Shown piece by piece: positions 33,821 through 41,396 of a stretch of DNA of 41,396 nt; position 1 is the stretch's first letter, and each line of letters opens with the position of its first letter. The notes under the pieces were generated by a model. It ran no database searches. It was given only the letters and a program-made list of their open reading frames with translations, and had not been told where the DNA came from. The DNA is from Pirellulaceae bacterium (GTDB lineage: Bacteria > Planctomycetota > Planctomycetia > Pirellulales > Pirellulaceae): the NCBI GenBank assembly GCA_028280445.1, contig JANQLU010000044.1, forward strand, positions 1 through 41,396. Reading direction: 5' to 3'. The position numbers and the translations under genes are program-made.

Positions 33821-34906
33821 TTATTCGAAGTGTTGCACTCTTTGAGCGGTTGAAGAAACGTCTTCGCGAAAACTTTCCTCAGGCAACAGACTGCAAATTC
33901 GGATCAACTCAGCTGGCAAGTCGAAGGCGTGTCCGGTTTGGAACGCTTGGGTGCCATCAATCATAACCTCTCGACCGTAAACCAAAAACCGACAATTGTT
34001 ATCCACGATCTGGCGAATTGCCTGGTGGAGCCCGTCGACTCCATTGTAATACGCCGGGTCACCGATCCGTAGCAACGTATCGACACCGACTAAAAAAGTT
34101 GTACCCGGGTATAAATTCGATTTTTGCTCAAATGTCGACGCGTTTGACAGTATCACCGTCGGTTTTTGTTCATCGGCGCTGAAACTTTGTTTCAATCGAT
34201 GAATTACTTCGAAATGGTCGAGCGGCGGTTTTGCGGCATTGAACACGGGCAATTCAAAAACGACCGGGGCCACGGTTTCCTTCACAGCGTATTCAGCCAT
34301 TTTGAGGTGGCCCCGGTGAACCGGCGCGAACGATCCCGAGATTAACCGCGAACTGGGGATCGACTCGGAATTGGCATGATCGCCGATCGAAACTTCTACA
34401 TATTTCAACTCTCTGGCGTACAACTCCGCGGCTTGACCATCAATACTGGCGACCCAAAGGTTCGTCGTCGGTGTCTCGAGATTCATCAAACGTTCACAGT
34501 TCTGTGGCGAAACCGTGAGCCAATGCAAAAACTCACGGGCTTGATGCTCGTTTTCCAAAATGGCAAATACAGAACGAGTCAAGCAAAAAAACGAAGCCGC
34601 CCAACGATCGTTGTGTTTCGAAACGACCAGGGATCCAATGCGGCAGTGATGTTTGGCAGCTTCGCAAAACCAAAGATGGATGGCTGCTTGCCGAATTTCG
34701 ATGCTGGCAATTGAGCCGAGTTGATTTTGAATCGGCAACCAAAGCTCGGGATAGACTGGAAAATGATGTTGGCGATGGGGCAGAATTTGGTGGTTGATTG
34801 GCTCAAGGTATTTGGCAAGAGCTCGCGAAAGCCATTCGGGGATTACCGGACGAGCAAGATTTCCAAACGAAACGATTAATCGATCCCAGGCACGATCCGG
34901 ATTCAC
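33821..34906 (-). CDS. NadD-like nucleotidyltransferase with an unrecognised N-terminal domain
   Basis: About 362 residues from a GTG at 34906; the frame is open to a TTG at 35059, but that extension crosses a plus-strand promoter and terminator hairpin. It would also start inside TTGACA, a perfect -35 hexamer, so the shorter form is preferred. The C-terminal half carries the nucleotidyltransferase signature GSFAPVHRGH (HxGH type), VGVDTLLRIGDP and a terminal SSTAQR matching the ISSTxxR motif. This points to adenylyl or cytidylyl transfer to a small phosphorylated substrate, perhaps nicotinate mononucleotide. The N-terminal 200 residues are not recognised. The substrate is uncertain. Confidence 0.75.
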   Translation of the reverse strand: MNPDRAWDRLIVSFGNLARPVIPEWLSRALAKYLEPINHQILPHRQHHFPVYPELWLPIQNQLGSIASIEIRQAAIHLWFCEAAKHHCRIGSLVVSKHNDRWAASFFCLTRSVFAILENEHQAREFLHWLTVSPQNCERLMNLETPTTNLWVASIDGQAAELYARELKYVEVSIGDHANSESIPSSRLISGSFAPVHRGHLKMAEYAVKETVAPVVFELPVFNAAKPPLDHFEVIHRLKQSFSADEQKPTVILSNASTFEQKSNLYPGTTFLVGVDTLLRIGDPAYYNGVDGLHQAIRQIVDNNCRFLVYGREVMIDGTQAFQTGHAFDLPAELIRICSLLPEESFREDVSSTAQRVQHFE

Positions 34907-34949
34907 GTCAAATAAACTCTCAAAAAACCGGTAAAAAACGGATATCGCA

Positions 34950-34978
34950 TTGCGATAATTGTCGATATTTCGTAATTT
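34950..34978 (+). promoter_or_regulatory. Predicted sigma-70-type promoter for rpsB
   Basis: TTGCGA (34950-34955) and TAATTT (34973-34978) are separated by 17 nt, the optimal spacing. They lie 133 nt upstream of the rpsB ATG, in the divergent region after the nucleotidyltransferase start. Consensus matching by eye only. Confidence 0.45.
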
Positions 34979-34992
34979 TATGGAATCTGGAC

Positions 34993-35016
34993 GGGCAAAC
35001 GTTTTGCCCTTTTTTT
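34993..35016 (+). terminator. Attenuator-like intrinsic terminator in the rpsB leader
   Basis: GGGCAAA (34993-34999) pairs perfectly with TTTGCCC (35003-35009) around a CGT loop, followed by seven T (35010-35016). On the other strand the T-run would precede the hairpin, so it works only in the plus direction. No plus-strand gene lies upstream for it to terminate, so it most likely acts on rpsB transcripts themselves. TTCACC (35018-35023) can pair with GGTGAA (35080-35085) further down the leader. Confidence 0.6.
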
Positions 35017-35110
35017 GTTCACCCCTTTTGATGTCACTCCCCAGGCGATTCTGTGTCAAGGATCGTAGTCACCACGAACGGTGAAATGCGGGGGCTGATT
35101 GGAGTATGTA

Positions 35111-35911
35111 ATGGCTAATGAAATCGTCAAATCAATGGTAGAGGCTGGTGTTCATTTTGGACACCGTTGCAGCCGGTGGAACCCCAAAATGCAGCCGTAT
35201 ATCTACGGCAAGAAAAACAAAATCCACATCATTGATATTCGTGAAACAGTGCGCGGTCTGTTGCGTGCCAAAAAATATCTCGCCAATGTTGCAGCTGGTG
35301 GCAGTCTCGTGTTATTTGTCGGCACGAAACGTCAAGCCGGACCGGCAATCGAGCGTCATGCCGATCGATGCAACATGCCGTTTGTCAGTGAACGATGGTT
35401 AGGCGGTGCGATGACTAATTTCCGCACAATCCGTGATCGCATGGGACGTTTGGAAGAGTTGGAAACCATCCGTGGCGGCGAAGAGATTTCGACTTACTCG
35501 AAAAAAATGCAGTCAGCACTCAACCGCGAATATCGCAAAATGTATCGCAACCTCAATGGCCTGCGTCGCATGAACCGCTTGCCGGAATGTGTGGTAGTGG
35601 TTGATCCTGCAAAAGAAAAAAATGCGATCCGCGAAGCCCGCTCATTGGGTATCACAACAGTCGCGTTGATTGATACGAATTGCGATCCCGATCAAGTCGA
35701 TTTGGCGATTCCCGGGAATGACGATGGAATCCGTTCGATCGATTTAATTTTGTCACACCTGGCTGACGCCGTTATCGCGGGAGCCAAAAATGTTCGCGCC
35801 AAAAAAGAAGGCGACGATAGTGCCGATGCTGCGGCTGCTGAAAACGGCGCTGCCGAGGCCGAAAGCGAAAAAAAACCACAAGAAGCTGAAACTGCCGAAG
35901 CTAACAGCTAA
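35111..35911 (+). CDS. rpsB: 30S ribosomal protein S2
   Basis: 266 residues from ATG 35111, with TTGGAG 6 nt upstream. The sequence starts [20 protein letters not shown] and contains [10 protein letters not shown] and [13 protein letters not shown], all S2 hallmarks. The C-terminus has an alanine- and glutamate-rich extension (about residues 225-266), common in some phyla and not needed for the fold. First gene of the conserved rpsB-tsf-pyrH-frr cluster. Confidence 0.98.
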   Translation: MANEIVKSMVEAGVHFGHRCSRWNPKMQPYIYGKKNKIHIIDIRETVRGLLRAKKYLANVAAGGSLVLFVGTKRQAGPAIERHADRCNMPFVSERWLGGAMTNFRTIRDRMGRLEELETIRGGEEISTYSKKMQSALNREYRKMYRNLNGLRRMNRLPECVVVVDPAKEKNAIREARSLGITTVALIDTNCDPDQVDLAIPGNDDGIRSIDLILSHLADAVIAGAKNVRAKKEGDDSADAAAAENGAAEAESEKKPQEAETAEANS

Positions 35912-36065
35912 TAAGGAAGCAATCGTTAGTTTAAACCCAGGTTTCAGAACCACCGTTGAACAATTTGCGGCGTCGATTGTCTACGTCTAGTGGGTTGTTC
36001 GTTCACGGCCTTTCGGCCGATAAGCTAAAAAAAACTTCAAGACCAAATACATCAGGAACACTTTC

Positions 36066-37052
36066 ATGACAACCATTTCAGCAAAAGACGTTGGAGCTTT
36101 GAGAAAAGCAACGGGTGCCGGCATGATGGATTGCAAAGAAGCACTCAAGGAATCAGGCGGAGATTACGAAGGAGCGTTGGATTTTCTGCGCAAAAAAGGA
36201 CAAAAAGTTGCTGCGAAACGCGCCGATCGTGAAGCGAACGAAGGTGTCGTTGTCGCAATGACAAACGATGCCGGTAACGTTGGTGTGATTTTGGCCGTGA
36301 GTTGTGAAACGGACTTTGTTGCCAAAAACGAAGACTTCATCGCGTTTACCAAAGACCTCGGCCAGTTGGCTTTCGATAATTTGCCAGCCAACAAGGAAGA
36401 ATTTGTGGCGTTGCCGTTTGATGGTGCAACCGTCAGCGAAAAATTGATCGAACGAACAGGCACGATCGGTGAAAAAATCGAAGTTTCCGATTACTTCAAG
36501 GTCGAAGGGGACAATATCGCGACTTATATTCACGCTGGAAGCAAAATTGGCGTCCTCGTTTCCTACAAAGACGGTGGCAAAGACGATGCTCCACAATTTT
36601 TCCGCAATGTCGCCATGCACATCGCCGCGATGAATCCGTCGATTCTGCATCCCAGCGAGTTTGATCCGGAATTTGTCACCAAAGAAACAGAAGCTTTGCA
36701 GGCACAAATTCGTGCGGAAAATGAACTCAATGAAAAAGAAAATTTGGGCAAACCACAGAAAAACGTGCCGTTGTACGCCAGTAAGTCTCAGCTGACCCCG
36801 GAAGTCATGGCAAAAGCCGAAGAAGATATCAAAGAGCAGCTGCGAGCTGAAGGCAAGCCAGAAAAAATCTGGGACAAAATCATTCCAGGGAAACTGGATC
36901 GGTTTGTTGCCGACAACACGTTGCTCGACCAAGAGCGATGTTTGTTGAGCCAATTTTATGCGTTGGATGATTCGATGACGGTCGAATCGGCAATCAAAGA
37001 TTTCAGCCCCGAAGCCGAAGTCGTTGAATTTAAGCGCGTCGCTGTCGGATAG
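36066..37052 (+). CDS. tsf: Elongation factor Ts
   Basis: 328 residues. The UBA-like N-terminus (AKDVGALRKATGAGMMDCKEAL) and the core motif SCETDFVAKNEDF are intact, followed by the coiled-coil/dimerisation region and the C-terminal module with YASKSQLTPEVMAKAEE. It exchanges GDP for GTP on EF-Tu. AGGAA lies 8 nt before the ATG. The 154 nt after rpsB contain a short hairpin CGGCC/GGCCG (36006-36019) without a T-run, which probably does not stop transcription. Confidence 0.98.
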   Translation: MTTISAKDVGALRKATGAGMMDCKEALKESGGDYEGALDFLRKKGQKVAAKRADREANEGVVVAMTNDAGNVGVILAVSCETDFVAKNEDFIAFTKDLGQLAFDNLPANKEEFVALPFDGATVSEKLIERTGTIGEKIEVSDYFKVEGDNIATYIHAGSKIGVLVSYKDGGKDDAPQFFRNVAMHIAAMNPSILHPSEFDPEFVTKETEALQAQIRAENELNEKENLGKPQKNVPLYASKSQLTPEVMAKAEEDIKEQLRAEGKPEKIWDKIIPGKLDRFVADNTLLDQERCLLSQFYALDDSMTVESAIKDFSPEAEVVEFKRVAVG

Positions 37053-37109
37053 TTCGAATCTGGACGACAAAAATATTTGTTCGCACTTCCTGTAGACGAA
37101 TCGCCTAAA

Positions 37110-37141
37110 ATGACGACCATTGAATTGGATATGGTCGTCAT
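37110..37141. other. Perfect 11-bp inverted repeat between tsf and pyrH
   Basis: ATGACGACCAT (37110-37120) and ATGGTCGTCAT (37131-37141) are exact reverse complements around a 10-nt loop. There is no immediate T-run; TTTTT follows about 28 nt later. It could be a transcript-processing hairpin after tsf or a protein-binding operator upstream of pyrH. Confidence 0.6.
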
Positions 37142-37174
37142 GGCTGTTTATCTGACCGCGTTTTTAGTATCCTG

Positions 37175-37197
37175 CAATCGAATCTTCAATTCGATTG
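37175..37197. other. Perfect 9-bp inverted repeat in the pyrH leader
   Basis: CAATCGAAT (37175-37183) pairs exactly with ATTCGATTG (37189-37197) around CTTCA. It ends 29 nt before the pyrH start and 13 nt before the ribosome-binding region. It could influence pyrH translation or bind a regulator; no T-run follows. Confidence 0.55.
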
Positions 37198-37226
37198 GAG
37201 TAGGAACCGGGATACAGGGAATTTGA

Positions 37227-37973
37227 ATGTCCGAAACCGCAAAGTACCAACGTATTATTCTAAAACTCTCCGGCGAAAGCTTTGCCGCTTCTGGAGAACG
37301 TGGCATCAGCATGAACGAAGTCGTTCAGATCGCTGAGCAAATTGTCGAGGCCAAGAACCTCGGGTGCCAGATCGCTGTCGTCATTGGAGGTGGAAACATT
37401 CTCCGCGGCGGCCAATTCAAATCGGCCAACGCTCAGATCCAGGAAGCGACCGCTCATTACATGGGAATGCTCGCAACTGTTATCAATGGATTGGCGCTTC
37501 AAGATGCTCTCGAAGCGTTGGGAGCGGAAACACGCTTGATGAGCGCCATTCCCATGAACAACGTTTGTGAACCCTATATTCGCCGCCGCGCGAAACATCA
37601 CCTCGATCGAGGACGGATCATCATTTGTGGTGCTGGCACCGGCGGGCCGTTTGTAACAACCGATACCGCTGCCGCCATCCGATCACTCGAACTCGAGGCC
37701 GATATTTTGCTCAAAGCGACTCGCGTGGATGGGGTTTACAGCGATGACCCGGAAAAGAATCCCCACGCTGTCTTTTACGAGGAGCTTGACTACAAGACCG
37801 TTCAAGAAAAAAATCTTCGTGTAATGGATTCCACCGCGATCACGCATTGTATGGAACACGAAATGCCCATCATGATTTTTAATTTTCAGAAATCTGGCAA
37901 CATCCGAAAAGCGGTTGCGGGTGAACAGGTTGGAACCGTGATCGCCAGCAAAAGTACCATACAAACCAGCTAG
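37227..37973 (+). CDS. pyrH: UMP kinase
   Basis: 248 residues, normal length. It phosphorylates UMP to UDP using ATP. Family landmarks are LKLSGESFA at the start, [12 protein letters not shown], the [13 protein letters not shown] helix, [16 protein letters not shown] and [20 protein letters not shown] precedes the ATG. It lies 174 nt after tsf, with two perfect hairpins between, and 29 nt before frr. Confidence 0.98.
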   Translation: MSETAKYQRIILKLSGESFAASGERGISMNEVVQIAEQIVEAKNLGCQIAVVIGGGNILRGGQFKSANAQIQEATAHYMGMLATVINGLALQDALEALGAETRLMSAIPMNNVCEPYIRRRAKHHLDRGRIIICGAGTGGPFVTTDTAAAIRSLELEADILLKATRVDGVYSDDPEKNPHAVFYEELDYKTVQEKNLRVMDSTAITHCMEHEMPIMIFNFQKSGNIRKAVAGEQVGTVIASKSTIQTS

Positions 37974-38002
37974 TCAAAACAAAACTTTACAAGGATTTGA
38001 CC

Positions 38003-38563
38003 ATGTCTCTCGATGAAGTGTTACTGGACGCAGAAGCGCGCATGGAAAAAGCGATTGATGTTCTCAAAAAAAATCTGAGTGGGATTCGTACGGGTCGCGC
38101 CAATCCTGGTTTGGTCGATACACTGCGCGTCGATGTCTACGGATCTCCGACTCCGATCAAACAAATCGCGTCGGTGGGTGCTCCCGAGCCAACGCAAATC
38201 GTGATCCGACCTTACGACCCGAGTTCGATCAAGGAAATTGAAAAAGCGATTGTCGGCAGCGACCTCGGATTCAATCCGCAAAACGACGGACGCGTCGTTC
38301 GCATCAACATCCCGCCACTATCAACCGACGTCAGAAAAAAAATGGTATCTCGCATCAAGGAGTTGTGTGAAGAAGCGAAAATCTCGGTTCGCAACATCCG
38401 TCGCGATTCCAACAAAGCTGCTGATCAGGCCGAGAAGGATAAAAAATGCAGCGAAGATGAACGCGATGACGTCAAAAAAGAAGTTCAAGATCTGACAAAA
38501 AAATTCGAGGACCAGGCAACCGATTTGGCAAAGGCCCGCGAAAAAGAAGTGATGGACGACTAG
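38003..38563 (+). CDS. frr: Ribosome recycling factor
   Basis: 186 residues from ATG 38003, with AAGGA 7 nt upstream; an in-frame TTG at 37997 is not needed. GIRTGRANPGLVD and RPYDPSSIKEIEKAI are classic RRF motifs, and the C-terminal helical hairpin with IRRDSNKAADQAEKD is complete. It splits post-termination ribosomes with EF-G. Last gene of the conserved cluster, followed within 31 nt by a repeat. Confidence 0.97.
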   Translation: MSLDEVLLDAEARMEKAIDVLKKNLSGIRTGRANPGLVDTLRVDVYGSPTPIKQIASVGAPEPTQIVIRPYDPSSIKEIEKAIVGSDLGFNPQNDGRVVRINIPPLSTDVRKKMVSRIKELCEEAKISVRNIRRDSNKAADQAEKDKKCSEDERDDVKKEVQDLTKKFEDQATDLAKAREKEVMDD

Positions 38564-38594
38564 CGTCGGGAGGATATCGCTGGGAGGTTATCGC

Positions 38595-38697
38595 CGGGAG
38601 GGCGAGGCTCCTGCCGAGCCGCCCAGATAATATTCATCACTCTCGTCGTATCTGCATTGCAAAAGCCTAATCCTGCGAGCGCTTTGCCGCTCACGAG
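38595..38697 (-). repeat. Composite palindromic repeat, inverted copy A3
   Basis: On the minus strand this copy has the same order as 108-201 and 1420-1513: a GAGCG/CGCTC hairpin (38677-38692), CAGGATTAGG, a spacer, then the conserved 26-nt end (38620-38595) with one substitution. It lies just after frr and is preceded by two 14-nt tandem variants of its edge (38567-38594). Confidence 0.7.
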
Positions 38698-38728
38698 TGG
38701 CTTTTTGCCAGACAGGATGGTTTAAAAG

Positions 38729-39508
38729 ATGTTTTTGATTGTGCTCTCTTTGGCCTTGGGCTTGGTTGTTGGACTCATTGTTTGGTTGTTCACGAATTTG
38801 CTGACGGGATTAATTGTCTGGCTCGTCACGGCAGTCGTGTTATTCGTTTCGCTTTTAGCGCTGGGCATCTATTTTTCGATGGCACCAACGCCGGAAAACG
38901 CCGTGATCGAATTTACCAATTGGCTGGAAAGTCCATTTGAGTATGGAGAAAAACCTGATTCGTGCGAGGTAGTATTTCACGAAAAACTTCCTTGGCCGAT
39001 GAGCGGTGCAGAAAAAGATGTTTTCCTGTGTAGATACGAGTACGAGGGCGACGGTGAAGATGCGGATGATGAAATAGACGGTGGCATCGGTTTGGCTTGG
39101 CCGACTTGTTGGACTTTGATTGGACTCGACCAGGGTTTCACTTTCGATGAGATGGTTTCCTGTTATCGCGGTTGGTACGTTTTGGCGAGCAAGCAAAAAG
39201 CTGGCTGGAGTCCCGACGAATTGACCCGGGATGATTGGGCACCAATCGCAGCTCACCTTCAGAAGCAAGGATTTGAAGTGACTGGCGACGAGTATTCGAG
39301 CAGTCAGATCATGAAAACACCTGAAGGTGCGATTTTGTTTGCGGTCCAGGTCGTCAAGGATGGCAAGCCAACGGTCGTGGTGGGTGATTCGACCGATTTC
39401 AGTACGATTGAAACTCGCGATATCGAAAAATTCGGTGTTCCCGTCGCCCATTACCACTGGCTGGATAGCTGGTGGTTAAACTCGATAGGGCTCCGCAACG
39501 GTGGTTAA
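38729..39508 (+). CDS. Membrane protein of unknown function
   Basis: 259 residues. Two adjacent hydrophobic helices (about residues 2-22 and 26-48) open the protein. The remaining 210 residues are soluble, acidic and beta-containing, with no recognised motif; DDADDEIDGG-like acidic stretches occur near residue 115. AGGATGG lies 7 nt before the ATG. It may form a pair with the next gene, but 183 nt separate them. I do not recognise the family. Confidence 0.75.
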   Translation: MFLIVLSLALGLVVGLIVWLFTNLLTGLIVWLVTAVVLFVSLLALGIYFSMAPTPENAVIEFTNWLESPFEYGEKPDSCEVVFHEKLPWPMSGAEKDVFLCRYEYEGDGEDADDEIDGGIGLAWPTCWTLIGLDQGFTFDEMVSCYRGWYVLASKQKAGWSPDELTRDDWAPIAAHLQKQGFEVTGDEYSSSQIMKTPEGAILFAVQVVKDGKPTVVVGDSTDFSTIETRDIEKFGVPVAHYHWLDSWWLNSIGLRNGG

Positions 39509-39691
39509 CTTTTAGTCGACTTCAAACAAGTGTTTCAGAGCACGCTTGGATCGCTGACTCCAAAATAATCTGACTTTAGGCCGTTCCCCAATGGGGAAGA
39601 TCATTGTGATTTGAATGGTTTGATTTAAAGTTGTTATTGGGCCGTGGAGACCGACAGCTTGTAACATTTCATTGCACCGAGAGGCGACCTC

Positions 39692-41200
39692 ATGAATTGG
39701 TTTGATGCGACGCTCGACTGGTTCACCAAGCGACATCACACACTTTGGTTGACGTTGAGCTTGGTTGTATTGATATATTTTTCTATCGAGTTTTATCTCG
39801 CGCTGGGCGATTTCCGGATTATCCTGATGGTGATCTCCCTGGCATCCATTTTTCCAATCGTCGCCGTCGCTTACAAAACAGTACAAAAAGACAAAGAACG
39901 GAAACGGGAGATTCGCGTCTACGCGGCGACGATGGCAGCCGATGATGTGTACACCGCCGAGATGAATGAACGTTATGAGTCAGAGTATCGTGCATTCACG
40001 TACTCGGTTTGTATCATTCCCGCCGTGGCGCTGGCGATCGTGGGATGGGCATTTCTATTTGTTTCGGTGTTTAACTCGCAACATGACGATCCCGCAACAG
40101 CATTGGCCAACGCGAAACAACGATTGGCGTCCGCGGAGATTGCCGTCACCCAAGCTGAAAGCGATGCTAAATCGGCGGACGAAAAACTCCAAACAGCCCA
40201 ACAGGCGCTCGACGCAAGCCCGAACGATGAAAAATTGAAAACCGCGGTCGATGATGCAAAAACTGAAAAAGCGAATATGGACGCCGCAGTCCAAACCGCA
40301 ATTCAGGAAAAACAACAGGCCGAGAACCTGGTTCAAACACTTGAAAATTCTAGCCAGGAAGGAAATGGAGGCGATGCGGACGATGGCTCAACAGACTCGA
40401 ATTCGCAATCCAGTTTGATATTTGATCGGCTTCCCGCAGTTACCAACCAGGCGTTAGCGTTCGGATTTCTCGGTGCGTTGGTTTTTTGTTTTCAGCTTCT
40501 CTACCAACGATTTACGTCACAAGACCTCAAGCCATCGATTTTCTTGCGTTGCGCGTTTGCTTTGTTCAGCGGAATGGCATTCAATTATGTCGTTTTCTCT
40601 GCGGTGCTGAGTTTTTCGGCGGCGTTCCAATCGTCTGGCGCCAACGTGGGCACCGAAGCGTTGATTGGTGCGATTGTCGCGTTTTCATTGGGCTATTTTC
40701 CCAATCTGGCGATTCGTTGGTTCTCCCGCGTCGCGTACCGTGGACTTGGCGAACCGGCCCGCCGTTCCGACGCGCAACATTTGTCGCAGGTCGATGGGAT
40801 CGGTATTTTTCATGAAGAACGATTGAACGAGGAAGGGATTTACAATCTGCAAGATCTGGCATTCGCGGATGTCGGGCGATTGTTAATCAAAACGCCCTAC
40901 ACTGCCCGACAGTTGATGTATTGGGTCGACCAATCATTGTTGTTGCTGCATCTGGAAGCTGGTGAAATCGAAGGGTTCCGTCGCGGCGGCGTTTCCACGG
41001 CGAAAGCATTGATCAAACGTTGGGAGCCGTACGCGATCGATCCTGAATGCCAGTGCGACAGACGTGACGCCGATAAACCACAGCCAGACCCAGCCAAACG
41101 CAAGGAAATCGCCATGATCATGCAAGCGATACCGGAGCGATTGGATTCGTTGTACTCGTCGTTGACGGAACACATCGAGGCTCAAAACGTCCAAGGTTAA
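39692..41200 (+). CDS. Multi-pass membrane protein with periplasmic coiled coil and helix-hairpin-helix-like tail
   Basis: 502 residues with GAGAGG 7 nt before the ATG. Helices lie at about residues 15-38, 42-64, 108-132, 252-275 and 288-345. Between helices 3 and 4 is an alanine- and glutamine-rich coiled coil (about 135-225). The positive-inside pattern (KDKERKREIR after helix 2) places the coiled coil in the periplasm and the C-terminus in the cytoplasm. The C-terminal part (about 358-430) has LSQVDGIGIFHEERLNEEGI followed by NLQDLAFADVGRLL, which matches the GIG...L...GI..L.DLA pattern of helix-hairpin-helix modules that bind DNA or proteins. Not assigned to a named family. Confidence 0.8.
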   Translation: MNWFDATLDWFTKRHHTLWLTLSLVVLIYFSIEFYLALGDFRIILMVISLASIFPIVAVAYKTVQKDKERKREIRVYAATMAADDVYTAEMNERYESEYRAFTYSVCIIPAVALAIVGWAFLFVSVFNSQHDDPATALANAKQRLASAEIAVTQAESDAKSADEKLQTAQQALDASPNDEKLKTAVDDAKTEKANMDAAVQTAIQEKQQAENLVQTLENSSQEGNGGDADDGSTDSNSQSSLIFDRLPAVTNQALAFGFLGALVFCFQLLYQRFTSQDLKPSIFLRCAFALFSGMAFNYVVFSAVLSFSAAFQSSGANVGTEALIGAIVAFSLGYFPNLAIRWFSRVAYRGLGEPARRSDAQHLSQVDGIGIFHEERLNEEGIYNLQDLAFADVGRLLIKTPYTARQLMYWVDQSLLLLHLEAGEIEGFRRGGVSTAKALIKRWEPYAIDPECQCDRRDADKPQPDPAKRKEIAMIMQAIPERLDSLYSSLTEHIEAQNVQG

Positions 41201-41228
41201 CGACTAATGCTTCAGGCATAATGTGTAT

Positions 41229-41254
41229 CGGGAGGGCGAGGCTCCTGCCGAGCC
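41229..41254 (-). repeat. Conserved end of composite repeat, copy A4
   Basis: The 26 nt are identical to those at 38595-38620 and in the same (inverted) orientation, 28 nt after the preceding stop codon. The hairpin and CAGGATTAGG part of the composite are not found next to it, so this copy is partial. Confidence 0.75.
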
Positions 41255-41376
41255 GATACTGCAACCATTAATCGTGTTTCGGCAGCCACTTGATGCAGGT
41301 AACGAAATAGCTTCCCGGTTTTTGAGCGATTTTCGTTGTTGCGTCGTTGGTTTCTTAAGTTTGGGTGGTCGATTGG

Positions 41377-41396
41377 GTGGCACTGGCCCCAGCCAG
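41377..41396 (+). repeat. Repeat copy C4, cut by the window end
   Basis: GTGGCACTGGCCCCAGCCAG runs to the last base of the window. It matches the reverse complement of 19542-19563 except for one base near the start, and the remaining arm would lie outside. Confidence 0.6.

Noticed and set aside
34907..35059. Fifty-one-residue N-terminal extension of the nucleotidyltransferase-like protein
   Set aside because: It would start at a TTG inside TTGACA, run across a plus-strand intrinsic terminator and promoter, and is rich in Lys and Arg without protein-like pattern; a GTG at 34906 is a better start.
1..41396. CRISPR array, prophage, integrase or transposase
   Set aside because: No regularly spaced direct repeats with unique spacers, and none of the translated frames resembles a phage structural, integrase or transposase protein. 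The repeats present are palindromic and dispersed.
1..41396. tRNA or rRNA genes
   Set aside because: Intergenic regions were scanned by eye for T-loop (GGTTCGA-type) motifs and acceptor stems and for rRNA-like stretches; none was convincing, though a covariance-model search would be more sensitive.

Overview
The window reads as a chromosomal segment of a planctomycete (PVC superphylum, probably Pirellulales-like) of fairly balanced base composition. This is inferred from gene content: a metal permease fused to a DtxR-type repressor (a fusion known from Chlamydia YtgCR), a long hybrid type IV pilus/type II secretion operon with several GspG-like pseudopilins, a short zinc-ribbon membrane protein, carboxypeptidase-regulatory-like exported proteins, and palindromic repeats scattered between genes. 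No rRNA, tRNA, CRISPR array, transposase, integrase or phage gene was recognised. All strain-level statements are inference.

Layout. 1-2.9 kb: a possible truncated gene end, a membrane-anchored beta-propeller-like protein flanked by two 94-nt direct repeats, and an exported protein with two carboxypeptidase-regulatory-like domains. 2.9-7.6 kb (minus): a sugar ABC importer operon (lipoprotein binding protein, double ATPase, an oversized permease with an inserted Ig-like domain). 7.7-11.5 kb (plus): a metal-ion ABC operon (TroA/ZnuA-like binding protein, unknown small exported protein, ATPase, permease-repressor fusion) preceded by two AT-rich dyads that could be its operator. 11.6-13 kb (minus): an ABC-2 permease without an adjacent ATPase. 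13.2-15.5 kb (plus): a serine-hydrolase/NamZ fusion likely acting on peptidoglycan fragments. 16-19.4 kb (plus): UDP-glucose 6-dehydrogenase and a phosphohexomutase-family protein in which all three active-site signatures are altered. 19.4-20.5 kb: a nest of short palindromic repeats around a pseudouridine synthase.

20.5-33 kb (minus) is one compact operon for a type IV pilus/type II secretion-like machine. In transcription order it encodes three pseudopilins, a PilM-PilN (GspL-like) fusion, a PilO/GspM-like protein, a PilT-like ATPase, a PilB/GspE ATPase, a PilC/GspF platform protein, a PilP/GspC-like coiled-coil protein, a secretin and a TPR lipoprotein. 33.3-34.9 kb (minus): a zinc-ribbon membrane protein and a nucleotidyltransferase-like protein. 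35-38.6 kb (plus): the conserved housekeeping cluster rpsB-tsf-pyrH-frr, with a promoter and an attenuator-like hairpin before rpsB and two perfect hairpins before pyrH. 38.7-41.2 kb (plus): two unrecognised membrane proteins, the second with a predicted periplasmic coiled coil and a cytoplasmic helix-hairpin-helix-like tail.

The strongest leads are the metal-transport operon that appears to carry its own sensor-repressor inside the permease, the predicted pseudoenzyme of the phosphohexomutase family, the Ig-domain-bearing sugar permease, the hydrolase/NamZ fusion, and the family of composite palindromic repeats, one of which supplies the stop codons of two convergent genes.
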